64,000 nt of DNA from Parvibaculum indicum (GTDB lineage Bacteria > Pseudomonadota > Alphaproteobacteria > Parvibaculales > Parvibaculaceae). The stretch covers positions 131,903 to 195,902 of the forward strand of contig NZ_JAASQO010000010.1 in assembly GCF_011762095.1 (NCBI RefSeq), read 5' to 3'. The position numbers were made by a program, and so were the translations under genes. Positions 33,934 to 42,227 of the stretch are shown one piece after another; position 1 is the stretch's first letter, and the number at the start of each line of letters is the position of its first letter. Under the pieces are notes generated by a model. That model did no database searches. It saw only the letters and a program-made list of their open reading frames with translations, and was not told where the DNA came from.

Positions 33934-34599
33934 ATGTCCTATCACCATGGAAATCTGCGCCAGAAGCTGCTGGAGCGCGCCGCGCATGTCATCGCCGAAC
34001 AGGGGATCGAAAGCCTGAGCCTGCGCGCGCTGGCCCGCGATCTCGGCGTCTCCCATGCCGCGCCCACGCGCCACTTCGCCGACAAGGCCGCCCTGCTGCG
34101 CGCGCTGGCGACGGAAGGCAGCGACCGCTTCATCGACTACATCATGACGGCGGCGGACGAAGCGAAGGACGATCCGCTGGAACGCTACGCCGCCATGGGC
34201 AAGGCCTATATCCGCTTCAGCCTCACCTACCCGGCCTATTACCGCGCCATCAACCACCCGGAAGTGGCCGCGCATGCCGACAGGAAGCTGAACGAAAGCG
34301 CGGAACGCCGCCACGACATGATCTTCGAGGCCGCGCGCGCCGCGCAGGCCGCGGGCTGGCTCTCCGACGAACGGACCGAAGACGTGATGATGTTTTCCAT
34401 CGCCACGGTGCGCGGCGCCGCCGCCTCGCTCTCCGATCCGCTGCACGGCCCCGGCGAGATGAACCTCGAGGATGAGGACAGCACGACGGACGAGCTGATC
34501 GAGCGCATCGTGCGCCTCATCATCGACCCGGCCGCGCCGCAGAAGAGCCGTGGCCGGAATGCCCAAAAGAACGCCGGCACGAAGGGAAGGAACCGATGA
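33934..34599 (+). CDS. TetR-family regulator of the desaturase operon
   Basis: The ATG at 33934 (GGCCGGAGGA upstream) gives 221 residues; the open frame extends into the operators and is unlikely to be translated there. The helix-turn-helix covers about residues 8-55 (LLERAAHVIAEQGIESLSLRAL, DLGVSHAAPTRHFADKAALL cut for length). The C-terminal part has the TetR_C WHG-like features (YRAINHPEVAAHADRKLNES). It overlaps the next small gene by 4 bases and leads a three-gene unit ending in a fatty acid desaturase, so it probably senses a lipid or acyl-CoA. Confidence 0.9.
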   Translation: MSYHHGNLRQKLLERAAHVIAEQGIESLSLRALARDLGVSHAAPTRHFADKAALLRALATEGSDRFIDYIMTAADEAKDDPLERYAAMGKAYIRFSLTYPAYYRAINHPEVAAHADRKLNESAERRHDMIFEAARAAQAAGWLSDERTEDVMMFSIATVRGAAASLSDPLHGPGEMNLEDEDSTTDELIERIVRLIIDPAAPQKSRGRNAQKNAGTKGRNR

Positions 34600-34793
34600 T
34601 CAAAGCAATCCTTGGAAAGCTGGGCCCCTGGGGCCCGGTCTTTTTCGGCGTGGGATTTCTCGCGCCGCTGATCGCCCAGACGATCGAGAAGCTGGACCGC
34701 ATGCCGCCGCTCGGCCTGACGCCCGTCGAGGCGGGGCTTATCTGCGGGACGCTGCTCGGCCTGGCCGCAAAGCTGAGGGGGCGCTGGCTATGA
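34596..34793 (+). CDS. Small membrane protein in the TetR-desaturase operon
   Basis: The 65-residue product has two hydrophobic helices (VFFGVGFLAPLIAQTIE and GLICGTLLGLAAKL) and a basic end. ATGA overlaps join it to the TetR gene before it and the desaturase gene after it, so all three are translationally coupled. It may help to place or hold the desaturase in the membrane, but nothing in the sequence proves this. Confidence 0.7.
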   Translation: MIKAILGKLGPWGPVFFGVGFLAPLIAQTIEKLDRMPPLGLTPVEAGLICGTLLGLAAKLRGRWL

Positions 34794-35692
34794 ACATCAA
34801 TGCGACCGACAAAACGCTCACCGGCACACCCGATTTCCGGGAGATGGGCGAACAGGAGCTGATGCGCGCGGAAATGACCATCGCGCGGAAATATCTGGGA
34901 CGCTTTTCCTGGTTCATGCTCGTCTGGTGGATCGCGAACCTCACCTGCTGGCTGGCGCTCTGGCCGCTGACGCTCACGGGCATGCTGCCCGTCTGGGCGG
35001 CCTTCCCCATCGCCACGCTCAACGTGATCCTGTGCTACCTGCCCTCGCATGAGGCGCAGCATTCCAACTTCGCCAAGAACGGCCGCCTGCGCTGGCTGAA
35101 CGAGCTGATCGGCTACACCTCCACCATTCCGCTGGTGCTGCCCTTCAAGATCGCGCGCCTGACGCATATGGAACATCATACGCATACGAACGATCCCGAG
35201 CTCGACCCGGATTACAATGTGAAGGCGGATAGCTGGTGGCATTTCGTGCTGAACAATATCGCCCGCCGCCAGCCGGGCCGCCCCAACGACTACGGCCGCA
35301 CGCTGGAGCGGCTGGGGAACTCGGCCACCGTCAACCGGGCGAAGCTGGAAGGGCTCGCCCAGACCCTCGCCTTCTGGGGCATTCTCTGCGCGCTGGCCTG
35401 GAGCGGCCATGCCATCGAGGCCGCCGCGATCTGGTGGCTGCCGCGCTATATCGGCTCGATCTATATTTCGATGATGCTGAGCTGGGCGCCGCACCACCCC
35501 ATGACGGAGCGGGGGCGCTACCGCAACACCCGCTATTTCGACGCGACGGTGGGCAACATCCTGTCCATGGGGATGCAGTATCACATCGTCCATCACCTGC
35601 ACCCGGCGATCCCGCTCAACTGGAACGGCGCCGCCTTCCGCGAGATGCGGCCCATCCTCGAAGCGCGCGGCTGCCGCATGGAGACGTTCTGA
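34790..35692 (+). CDS. Membrane fatty acid desaturase/hydroxylase family protein
   Basis: The ATG at 34790 gives 300 residues. The histidine clusters of the membrane diiron family are present: SHEAQH, HMEHHTHTND, APHHP and YHIVHHLHP, between four hydrophobic segments. The enzyme would desaturate or hydroxylate an acyl chain or a carotenoid-like lipid; the spacing is closer to the fatty acid desaturase/beta-carotene hydroxylase group than to acyl-CoA desaturases. It is the third gene of the TetR-controlled operon. Confidence 0.87.
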   Translation: MNINATDKTLTGTPDFREMGEQELMRAEMTIARKYLGRFSWFMLVWWIANLTCWLALWPLTLTGMLPVWAAFPIATLNVILCYLPSHEAQHSNFAKNGRLRWLNELIGYTSTIPLVLPFKIARLTHMEHHTHTNDPELDPDYNVKADSWWHFVLNNIARRQPGRPNDYGRTLERLGNSATVNRAKLEGLAQTLAFWGILCALAWSGHAIEAAAIWWLPRYIGSIYISMMLSWAPHHPMTERGRYRNTRYFDATVGNILSMGMQYHIVHHLHPAIPLNWNGAAFREMRPILEARGCRMETF

Positions 35693-35719
35693 GGCCTCGC
35701 GTTTCAGTCCGACGCCCTA

Positions 35720-35914
35720 TCCCCCACCCAACCCTCCCCCGCAAGCGGGGGAGGGCTTAGTTACATACTCCGCCCCTCCTTCACCTCCCCCGCTTGCGGG
35801 GGAGGTCGACGCGCGACAGCGCGGCGGGTGGGGGACACTGCCTTTCGGCATCCGCAAACGCTTGTATTTGCCGCTTCACCCCCTCCCAACCCTCCCCCGC
35901 AAGCGGGGGAGGGC
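35720..35914. repeat. Two family B repeat elements
   Basis: A short CCCTCCCCC/GGGGGAGGG hairpin element at about 35720-35758 is followed by a full family B element at 35782-35914. The latter has CTCCCCCGCTTGCGGGGGAG, then CGACGCGCGACAGCGCG and a closing hairpin. The spacer 35693-36072 otherwise shows no gene. Confidence 0.75.
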
Positions 35915-36072
35915 TTTAGGCACACGACGCCCCTTCACCTCTCCGCTCGCGGGAGGGCTTTTCCGGCCCACGTCTCGAAGGATGGCCCGCATCCTGCTCC
36001 GATCTTTCGTGAACAGGGCGACCGATCCCGAAGGGGAACGGTTCCGGCCCGATTTGACGCGAGGTGCAGGAT

Positions 36073-37155
36073 ATGACGAGCGCAATGGCCGATTCCGGGA
36101 CGGCGACCACCGTTTCAAAGGGAGAAAAACCGCGTCTGGGCTGGATCGACGCCGTGAAGGGCCTGACCATCAGCCTGGTGGTGATGGAACACACCACCTG
36201 GGGCGTGATGGCGACGCTGGGCACGCGACCGGAGATCTTCGGCGACCTGTCGGACTTCGCCAAGCCCTTCCGCATGCCGCTCTTCTTCCTCGTGGCCGGC
36301 CTTTTCGCCTGGAAGGCGATCAACGGCCCCTGGCGCGATTTCCTCGACCGCAAGCTCCTGCATTTCGGCTATTTCTACCTGCTCTGGTCCGTGATCCAGA
36401 TCGGCATCAAGATCGCCATACCGACGGGCGGCAACTGGACCACCACCTGGACCGATATGTGGCTCATCCCGATCCAGCCCTTTGCCGTGCTCTGGTTCAT
36501 CTATGAGCTGGCGATCTTCTTCACCGTGCTGCGCGTCTTCCGCAAGGCGAACCCGGCCTGGTTCTTCGCCGCCGCCGTCGCGCTCTATTTCACCCAGATC
36601 GCGACCGGCTGGATGCTGATCGACGAATTTGCCTGGCGCTTCATCTGGTTCGTCTCCGGCGTCTATGGCGCAAGCCGCATCTTCGAGCTGGCCGCCTGGT
36701 CGCGCGAGCACAAGGCCGAGGCGCTCGGCCTCGCCGCGCTCCTCTACGCGGCCGTGGGGACAATGGTCTTTTCCGGCCTCATCGAGATTCGCGCGCTGGA
36801 ACTGCTGATGGGCTATGCGGGCGGCATCGGCTCCATCATGGCCGTCGCCGTGCTGGCGGATATCGGCCTGGCGGGCCTGCTCTCCTATATCGGGCACCGC
36901 TCGCTCTATATCTTCGTGGCCTTCTTCGCCCCGATGGCCGCGATGCGGGTGGGTCTGGTGAAATTCGCCGGTTGGGAAAACGGCGACCTCATCACCCTCG
37001 TGGCCTTCGTGGTGGCGGTGGCGGGCCCGATCGTCGGCTATGAGGTGCTGAAGCGCACGCCGCTTTCCTTCCTCTTCGTGCGGCCCGCGATGTTCCGCCT
37101 GAAGGACGAACCGGCCCGGCCCGACAAGGAAGCGGCGATCCCGGCGGGGGTCTGA
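36073..37155 (+). CDS. Acyltransferase-3-type membrane protein
   Basis: The ATG at 36073 gives 360 residues; a GTG at 36064 is an alternative. About ten membrane segments are seen. The first contains LGWIDAVKGLTISLVVMEHTT, in which the Asp and the later His match the acyltransferase-3 start (RxxD...H). The later FRMPLFFLVAGLFAW and LLSYIGHRSLYIFVAF also fit. Such proteins O-acetylate or acylate sugars of surface polymers or lipids. It stands alone between repeat blocks. Confidence 0.82.
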   Translation: MTSAMADSGTATTVSKGEKPRLGWIDAVKGLTISLVVMEHTTWGVMATLGTRPEIFGDLSDFAKPFRMPLFFLVAGLFAWKAINGPWRDFLDRKLLHFGYFYLLWSVIQIGIKIAIPTGGNWTTTWTDMWLIPIQPFAVLWFIYELAIFFTVLRVFRKANPAWFFAAAVALYFTQIATGWMLIDEFAWRFIWFVSGVYGASRIFELAAWSREHKAEALGLAALLYAAVGTMVFSGLIEIRALELLMGYAGGIGSIMAVAVLADIGLAGLLSYIGHRSLYIFVAFFAPMAAMRVGLVKFAGWENGDLITLVAFVVAVAGPIVGYEVLKRTPLSFLFVRPAMFRLKDEPARPDKEAAIPAGV

Positions 37156-37191
37156 GACCCTCGGCAAGCCCATCGACGCCTGCGCATTCTC

Positions 37192-37324
37192 TCACCTCCC
37201 CCGCTTGCGGGGGAGGTCGACGCGCGGCAGCGCGGCGGGTGGGGGAACCGGCGATCGAGGCAATCGCGGGCATAGCGTATGCCGCCACACCCCCTCCCTG
37301 ACCCTCCCCCTTCAAGGGGGAGGG
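37192..37324. repeat. Family B repeat element
   Basis: The element begins CACCTCCCCCGCTTGCGGGG, has CGACGCGCGGCAGCGCGG in the middle and ends CTCCCTGACCCTCCCCCTT with its GGGGGAGGGG partner. It lies between convergent gene ends. Confidence 0.8.
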
Positions 37325-37335
37325 GAATTTTCTCG

Positions 37336-38289
37336 TCACCCCTCGGGCAGGAAGTAGCTGAGCATCAGCGTGATCGTGACGAGGCTGAGCGCGGTGGAGA
37401 GCACCACGGCGGAGGACGCCGCGCCGGGCGCGGCGTTGTAGCGCTTGGCCATGATCGAGGAATAGACGCCCGCCGGCATGCCCGCCAGCACCGTCGCCGC
37501 GACGGCCCAGAGCGGCGGCATGTCGAAGAGATAATGCGAGGCGAGGAACACCAGCACCGGCATGAAGACGAGCTTCAGCACCGAGGTGAGCGTCGCCGCG
37601 CCGATGGAGCGCTTGATCGCATAGCGCGTCAGCATGCCGCCCAGCACGAACAGCGCGCAGGGGATCGCCGAGCGCCCGATGAGATGCAGCGTGTCGTTGG
37701 CGATACCGGGCATGGGAAGTCCCGTCTGCCCATAGGCGACGCCCAGCGCCAGCCCGATGATGACCGGGTTCTTCGCCGTGCCCTTCAGCGCCTCTTTCAG
37801 GATCGACAGGAAATGTATCTGCTCATGCTCGGCGCGCGGCTTCGTCAACTCCAGCAGGAAGGTGACGACGGTGAAGAGGATGATCCCGTGAAAGGCGAGG
37901 ATGAGGAAGACGGGAAAGCCCGCCTTCTCGCCGAAGCCCGTCACGATGATCGGAATGCCGAGCATCACCGTATTGCCCTGCGCCGCGCCGAACCCGATCA
38001 TCACCGAATCCGTGCTCGGGCGGCGAAGCGCGCCCAACGCGACGACGCTGCCCACGCCCCATGAAATCAGCATCGCGCCGTAATAGGAGGCCCATAAGCC
38101 CCAGGGCAGCACGTCCGGAAAGGGCGTCGTCGCCAGATTGCGGAACAGCAGGCAGGGCATGGCGAAGGTGAAGACATAGGTGTCGAGCCCGTCGATCGCC
38201 TCGTCGCTCATGAGCCCGGAGCGCGAGGCGGCATAGCCGAGCGCGATGACGCCGAAGATCGGCAGGACGAGGCTGAGGGCGAAAAGCAT
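37336..38289 (-). CDS. AEC-family transporter (auxin efflux carrier-like)
   Basis: The ATG at 38289 gives 317 residues with ten hydrophobic segments. Family features include LPIFGVIALGYAASRSGLMS at the start, a paired N- and C-terminal five-helix layout, and the motifs GAAQGNTVMLGIPI and VLAGMPAGVYSSIMA with helix-breaking prolines. Bacterial members export organic acids such as malate or malonate. It is convergent with the acyltransferase gene and not in an obvious operon. Confidence 0.88.
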   Translation of the reverse strand: MLFALSLVLPIFGVIALGYAASRSGLMSDEAIDGLDTYVFTFAMPCLLFRNLATTPFPDVLPWGLWASYYGAMLISWGVGSVVALGALRRPSTDSVMIGFGAAQGNTVMLGIPIIVTGFGEKAGFPVFLILAFHGIILFTVVTFLLELTKPRAEHEQIHFLSILKEALKGTAKNPVIIGLALGVAYGQTGLPMPGIANDTLHLIGRSAIPCALFVLGGMLTRYAIKRSIGAATLTSVLKLVFMPVLVFLASHYLFDMPPLWAVAATVLAGMPAGVYSSIMAKRYNAAPGAASSAVVLSTALSLVTITLMLSYFLPEG

Positions 38290-38377
38290 GGGACGACGTT
38301 CCGGCAGGTGGTGAGGCCGGCGGAAGCTAGCCCGGGCCGGGGCCGGGGTCAAAGGTGTGTGGGTGCGCACATTTTAG

Positions 38378-38410
38378 GTGTCACCCCGGCCTTGTGCCGG
38401 GGCCCAGGGG
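38378..38410. repeat. Left inverted repeat of the GIY-YIG cassette (family C)
   Basis: This 33-base palindrome-containing repeat starts TGTCACCCCGG and ends CCCAGGGG. It faces a near-identical copy at 38736-38767 and ends 16 bases before the GIY-YIG start. Confidence 0.8.
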
Positions 38411-38426
38411 CGGTACGCTTCTGCCC

Positions 38427-38765
38427 ATGCAGGGGAGCTACTACGTATACCTTCTGGCAAGCGGTCGAAACGGCACCCTCTATGTAGGCGTGACGAACGA
38501 CCTTGCTCGCCGGGTGGCCGAACACAAATCTGGCATCGCGGAAGGGTTCACGAAGAAACATGGCGTGCATCGCCTTGTCTGGTATTCGGAAACGCCCGAC
38601 GTCGATGCCGCCATCCAGCTTGAAAAGACGATGAAAAAGTGGTCACGCGCCTACAAGCTAAATGTCATTGAGGAGATGAACCCTCAATGGCGTGACTTGT
38701 ACGACGACCTTGTTGGAGAGGACAGAGCAGGTTCGCCCCTAGGCCCCGGGACAAGCCCGGGGTGA
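38427..38765 (+). CDS. GIY-YIG nuclease superfamily protein
   Basis: The ATG at 38427 gives 112 residues. The GIY-YIG motifs appear as YYVYLLASGRNGTLYVGVTNDLARR, with Arg in ARRVAEHK and the acidic residue in AAIQLEKTMKKW. This is the short stand-alone type related to the UvrC nuclease domain. No strong Shine-Dalgarno is seen. The gene is slightly AT-richer than its neighbours, and its last codons and stop lie inside the right inverted repeat, so the C-terminus (LGPGTSPG) is repeat-encoded. Small GIY-YIG genes of this kind are common in alphaproteobacteria, but their role is unknown. Confidence 0.85.
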   Translation: MQGSYYVYLLASGRNGTLYVGVTNDLARRVAEHKSGIAEGFTKKHGVHRLVWYSETPDVDAAIQLEKTMKKWSRAYKLNVIEEMNPQWRDLYDDLVGEDRAGSPLGPGTSPG

Positions 38766-38767
38766 CA
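38736..38767. repeat. Right inverted repeat of the GIY-YIG cassette (family C)
   Basis: Read in reverse, it begins TGTCACCCCGG and ends CCTAGGGG. It differs from the left copy by three bases and one missing G. It contains the stop codon of the GIY-YIG gene. Confidence 0.8.
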
Positions 38768-38829
38768 TTTGTTTTTACCTGTCTGTCACTGAAACCCGGT
38801 CGCCAAGCGGGATGACACCGTGGGTTAAA

Positions 38830-39504
38830 TCACCAGTCGTAAAGCCCGGCGAAGTGGCGGAAGCCGGCCGCTATCGACCAGTTGCGCCATTCGTCGCGCA
38901 CGCGCTGCGTGACGGCGGGGCTGCCTGCGCCCTGGCCGAGACCGAGAATGGTGAGCGAGGCGCAGTCCTGAAAGGCATCGCCCGGCGGACGGGGCAGTTT
39001 CCCGCCCGCTTTCAGCTTCGCATATTCGGAATCCTCGAAACCGTCCGTCAGCAGAATGTAATCCGTCGGCTGGGCGGCGCAGTCCACCACCTGCGACATG
39101 GTGTCGAGAAAGGGGAGGATATTGGTGAAGCCCTGCGCCTCCAGCTTGCCGTCGCGCACCAGCTTCGGAATGTTGGCGATGAGCACGCGGACCCCGTCGG
39201 CCACCGCGTCGGGCTTGGCGCGGGCGGAAATCACCTGATCGACCTTCAGCGCATTCGCCGTCACATCGTAGGACCCGAAGGTGCGCAGCATGACGCGGGA
39301 ATGCGGCGACAGATGCTCGATATGCGCAACGACCTTGCGGCCCGCGCGGGCGGCATAGGCATCGTCGTTCACCAGCGGATTGCTTTTGGAGAGGTCGAGA
39401 CCGATCACCACGGTGCGCGGCGCCTCCGCCGCATTCGCCGCACGATTGACGAAGACGGCGGCCAGCGTGCCGAGAAGGGCGACGATCAATACGAAGAGGC
39501 GCAT
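38830..39504 (-). CDS. Secreted von Willebrand A-like protein
   Basis: The ATG at 39504 gives 224 residues. After a signal sequence (LFVLIVALLGTLAAVFV) the protein reads RTVVIGLDLSKSNPL, in which D37-x-S39-x-S41 is the metal-ion-dependent adhesion site of VWA domains. Later DYILLTDGFEDSEYAKL provides the second metal-site acidic residue. The overall length fits a single VWA domain. It is 16 bases after a membrane protein gene and is the last of a three-gene operon of unknown purpose. Confidence 0.75.
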   Translation of the reverse strand: MRLFVLIVALLGTLAAVFVNRAANAAEAPRTVVIGLDLSKSNPLVNDDAYAARAGRKVVAHIEHLSPHSRVMLRTFGSYDVTANALKVDQVISARAKPDAVADGVRVLIANIPKLVRDGKLEAQGFTNILPFLDTMSQVVDCAAQPTDYILLTDGFEDSEYAKLKAGGKLPRPPGDAFQDCASLTILGLGQGAGSPAVTQRVRDEWRNWSIAAGFRHFAGLYDW

Positions 39505-39520
39505 GGGCTCGGTCTTTCCC

Positions 39521-40678
39521 TCAATCCTGCTCCCGGCCCTGCCGGCCGATGGGCACGCGGCGCGGCGGCGGCAGGACTTCGCCGATGGGCTCGCGCACAT
39601 GGGTGACGCCGGACGGACCGGCCTTCATCGCATTGCGCGAGCGGCGCTCCCACCATTCGTCGAACAGCTTTTCGTGACGCGCCAGCGAGCGGGATTGCTC
39701 GCAGGCCTTGATCCGCTCCGCGAAAGCGGCCTGACCGTCCTTGCCCCGGTCGGAAACGGCGGTGGGGAGGGCCTCCTCCTTCTTGCGGCCGAGAAGGCCG
39801 CGCGATGTCTTCGACGCCGGGACGGACGGCGCAGGCGCGGCAGGCTTTGCTGCCTCGCGGCGGGCCTCGTCCAGTCCCTGCTCATAGGCGCGCGCCTCGC
39901 GCATCAGCCCGGTCCAGAGAAGGTGACGGCGGTTTTCCGGCCCTTCCATTTCGGTGAGCGCATGGCGGTTGGCGTCATATTCCTCTTCCAGCGCGGCGAG
40001 CCTGGCCATGTCCTGCTTGCGGTGGCGATAGTCGCGCGACAGGAAGATGCGCCGCACCGAGGCCATGGCGACATGGAGGCAGAGCGCGGCGACGCCCGTG
40101 ACCACGAGGAAGACGATGCCGAGCGAGCCGAGCCAGGCCAGCGGCTGCCATTCGCGCACCTTGTCGATCTCGCTCGCGCTGCGCGCGGTCTCCGCCGTGC
40201 CGCCGGTGGCAAGGCCGAGGCCGGCCAGCGTATCCGACAGCGAGGAGCCCGCGCCGCCGTCGCCCGTGGCGGCGATGCCGTTGGGCAGCGACATGAAGGC
40301 GAGCATGAAGCCGACGCCCAGCAGCATGAGGATCGCCAGCACGAAGACGATGCGCACGAACACCGCCTTGCCGATGGGCCCGAGCTGCTCGTAAAGCATA
40401 TGCGCGGCGACGGTGGCGAACAGCACCTGCGCCGACTTGAAGGCGACGGACTGGCCGAGCGCGCCGGGCAGTTCGAGAAACTCGTTGGCGAGCGCGCGCG
40501 TCCAGAATTCCGAGACGATCATGTAATCGACCGCCACCGCGCCCAGCGCGACAAGCGCCGTCAGCACGAAGCCGATAAAGAAGAAGGGTGCCATGCGCGC
40601 GGCCCGCTCGGAGCGCACGAAATTGCGCCCGATGCTTTCGCGCATATCCTCCGCGATGAGAGAGACGTTCGCGCTCAT
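39521..40678 (-). CDS. Membrane protein with a long cytoplasmic coiled tail
   Basis: The ATG at 40678 gives 385 residues, overlapping the previous gene by 4 bases. Four hydrophobic segments (PFFFIGFVLTALVALGAVAV, an interface stretch, VRIVFVLAILMLLGVGFML, LGSLGIVFLVVTGVAALCL) are followed by a charged helical tail with a likely coiled coil (RKQDMARLAALEEEYDANRH). The end is basic and Pro-rich. I do not recognise the family. Its place between a small coiled-coil protein and a VWA protein suggests a membrane complex. Confidence 0.7.
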   Translation of the reverse strand: MSANVSLIAEDMRESIGRNFVRSERAARMAPFFFIGFVLTALVALGAVAVDYMIVSEFWTRALANEFLELPGALGQSVAFKSAQVLFATVAAHMLYEQLGPIGKAVFVRIVFVLAILMLLGVGFMLAFMSLPNGIAATGDGGAGSSLSDTLAGLGLATGGTAETARSASEIDKVREWQPLAWLGSLGIVFLVVTGVAALCLHVAMASVRRIFLSRDYRHRKQDMARLAALEEEYDANRHALTEMEGPENRRHLLWTGLMREARAYEQGLDEARREAAKPAAPAPSVPASKTSRGLLGRKKEEALPTAVSDRGKDGQAAFAERIKACEQSRSLARHEKLFDEWWERRSRNAMKAGPSGVTHVREPIGEVLPPPRRVPIGRQGREQD

Positions 40679-40983
40679 GCCTCGCCCCCCTTGTTCGCCC
40701 TGGATTTGCCGGTGCCGAAGAGGCGGGCGAAGAAACCGCGGCGCGCGCCCTCCGGCTCCTCGCCTTCGAGCGGCGCGGCGAGATGTTTGGCAAGCCCTGC
40801 GATCTCGCGCTCCAGCGTTTCCTGGCGCGCCCGGCGCTTGGCGAGATCGGCGGCATAGGCCGCGTCGAGCTCGGACAGACGCGAAAAGATATGGATTTCC
40901 GGCAGCGGCTCGACATGACGGCCATAGGCCGCCGCGGACTGACCCTTGCCCGCCTCGCGGGCGGTATCGTAACTCTCGCTCAT
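40675..40983 (-). CDS. Small charged coiled-coil protein, first gene of the VWA operon
   Basis: The 102-residue protein has a helical stretch rich in Ala, Arg and Glu (LDAAYAADLAKRRARQETLE, then REIAGLAKHLA) that probably forms a coiled coil, and a basic tail (RRGFFARLFGTGKSRANK). There is no signal peptide or membrane segment. Its TGA overlaps the ATG of the membrane protein gene. It could pair with the coiled tail of that protein; this is inference. Confidence 0.65.
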   Translation of the reverse strand: MSESYDTAREAGKGQSAAAYGRHVEPLPEIHIFSRLSELDAAYAADLAKRRARQETLEREIAGLAKHLAAPLEGEEPEGARRGFFARLFGTGKSRANKGGEA

Positions 40984-41345
40984 TGCTACCCCGCTTGCGC
41001 CTTCGCAACTCCGCCGCGCCGCATCGGCCCCGGCGGATATGCGAACCCACTTGCCATAATCGCCCGGCCGAGATGAATGCCGGCTGAACGATTTTACGTT
41101 TTGTTAACCATGCGGGCGCAATCGCGCCCTCTCAAGGCATAAGCTGACGGATTCAGGCCAAACGCCGTCCTCAGACGGATGAAAGTTACATGAAGGCTCA
41201 CACGCGACGCGAGTCTTCACGCGGATTAGCCTTAACCGACCGTACCGGAGTGAAACAGGCTATTATGGCGAGAATGGGGATGGCAGAGGATGGCAGAGGG
41301 CCGCCCTTAAGCGGCAACGGCAAGACGGGAACGGGAGAAAGACGC
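40984..41345. other. Non-coding spacer without recognised elements
   Basis: The 362 bases hold the divergent promoters of the VWA operon and the methyltransferase gene. An AT-rich stretch, TTTTACGTTTTGTTAACC, is at about 41090-41108. A frame on the plus strand is open from 41190, but it has no good ribosome site and no family character before 41346. I see no palindrome or RNA gene. Confidence 0.5.
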
Positions 41346-41990
41346 ATGAGCGAAGCGGACGCAGCCTTCTGGGACAGGGCGGCGCGGAAATATGCAAAAT
41401 CGCCCGTCGCCGATATGGCGGGGTTCGACAGGACGCTGGCGCGCACCCGCGAGCTGCTGCCGCCCGCCGCAAGCGTGCTGGAACTGGGCTGCGGCACCGG
41501 CACGGCGGCCCTGCGGCTCGCCGACGCGGCGCAGCGCTATCTCGCCACCGACATCTCGGCGGAGATGATCGCGATCGCGAAGGAAAAGGCAGAAGCCGCG
41601 GCGGCGGACGGCACGCGACCGGATTTCCGGCAGGCGACGGCCCGCGAGCTGGCCGCGGAAGGCACCCGCTACGACGCCGTGCTCGGCTTCAACTATCTTC
41701 ACCTGGTGAGCGACGTGCCCGAAGCGCTTCGCGATATCGGGACGCTGCTGCGGCCCGGCGGGCTCTTCATCTCCAAGACGCCGTGTTTGGGCGACATGAA
41801 CCCGCTGATCGGCCTGGCGATTCCGGTCATGCGCCTGTTCGGCAAGGCACCCTCCAGCGTGGCGTCGATGACCGCCGCCTCGCTCGCGGAGGCGATCCGC
41901 GCGGCGGGGTTCGATATCCTCGCCGAGGAACGCCATGGCTCCGAGAAGAAGGACACCCGCCCCTTCATCGCCGCCCGCGCGGGGGACTGA
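41346..41990 (+). CDS. Class I SAM-dependent methyltransferase
   Basis: The ATG at 41346 has GGGAG upstream and gives 214 residues. Motif I reads SVLELGCGTGTAALRLA, with the acidic end of strand 2 in YLATDIS, motif post-I around AVLGFNYLHLV, and LLRPGGLFISKTP as motif III. These are typical of type-11 methyltransferases. The acceptor is unknown. It is a lone gene; the frame extends upstream without homology. Confidence 0.87.
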   Translation: MSEADAAFWDRAARKYAKSPVADMAGFDRTLARTRELLPPAASVLELGCGTGTAALRLADAAQRYLATDISAEMIAIAKEKAEAAAADGTRPDFRQATARELAAEGTRYDAVLGFNYLHLVSDVPEALRDIGTLLRPGGLFISKTPCLGDMNPLIGLAIPVMRLFGKAPSSVASMTAASLAEAIRAAGFDILAEERHGSEKKDTRPFIAARAGD

Positions 41991-42014
41991 GGGCGGCCCT
42001 TGTTCCGCGAAGGC

Positions 42015-42218
42015 GAGTGGGTCCCGGCTTTCGCCGGGATGACATCCGTTTTCTGGGGGGAGCATCCTCGAGCACGGGTTCACCTCCCCCCTTGAGGGGG
42101 AGGTCGGAAATTCGTGAAACGGATTTCCGGGTGGGGGGATGCGGCGGTGGAGACAATCGAAGGCGCGGCGCTTGCCGCTTCACCCCCTCCCTGGCCCTCC
42201 CCCGTCAAGGGGGAGGGG
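42015..42218. repeat. Family C palindrome and family B element
   Basis: A GTCCCGGCTTTCGCCGGGAT palindrome is at about 42018-42038. A family B element spans 42080-42218, with CACCTCCCCCCTTGAGGGGG at the left and CCTCCCCCGTCAAGGGGGAG at the right. It lies between convergent gene ends. Confidence 0.75.
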
Positions 42219-42227
42219 AAGGAAACC

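Noticed and set aside
24604..37324. The repeated CTCCCCC/GGGGGAG blocks as a possible CRISPR
   Set aside because: They are single palindromic elements kilobases apart, not regularly spaced repeats with spacers, and no cas genes are present.
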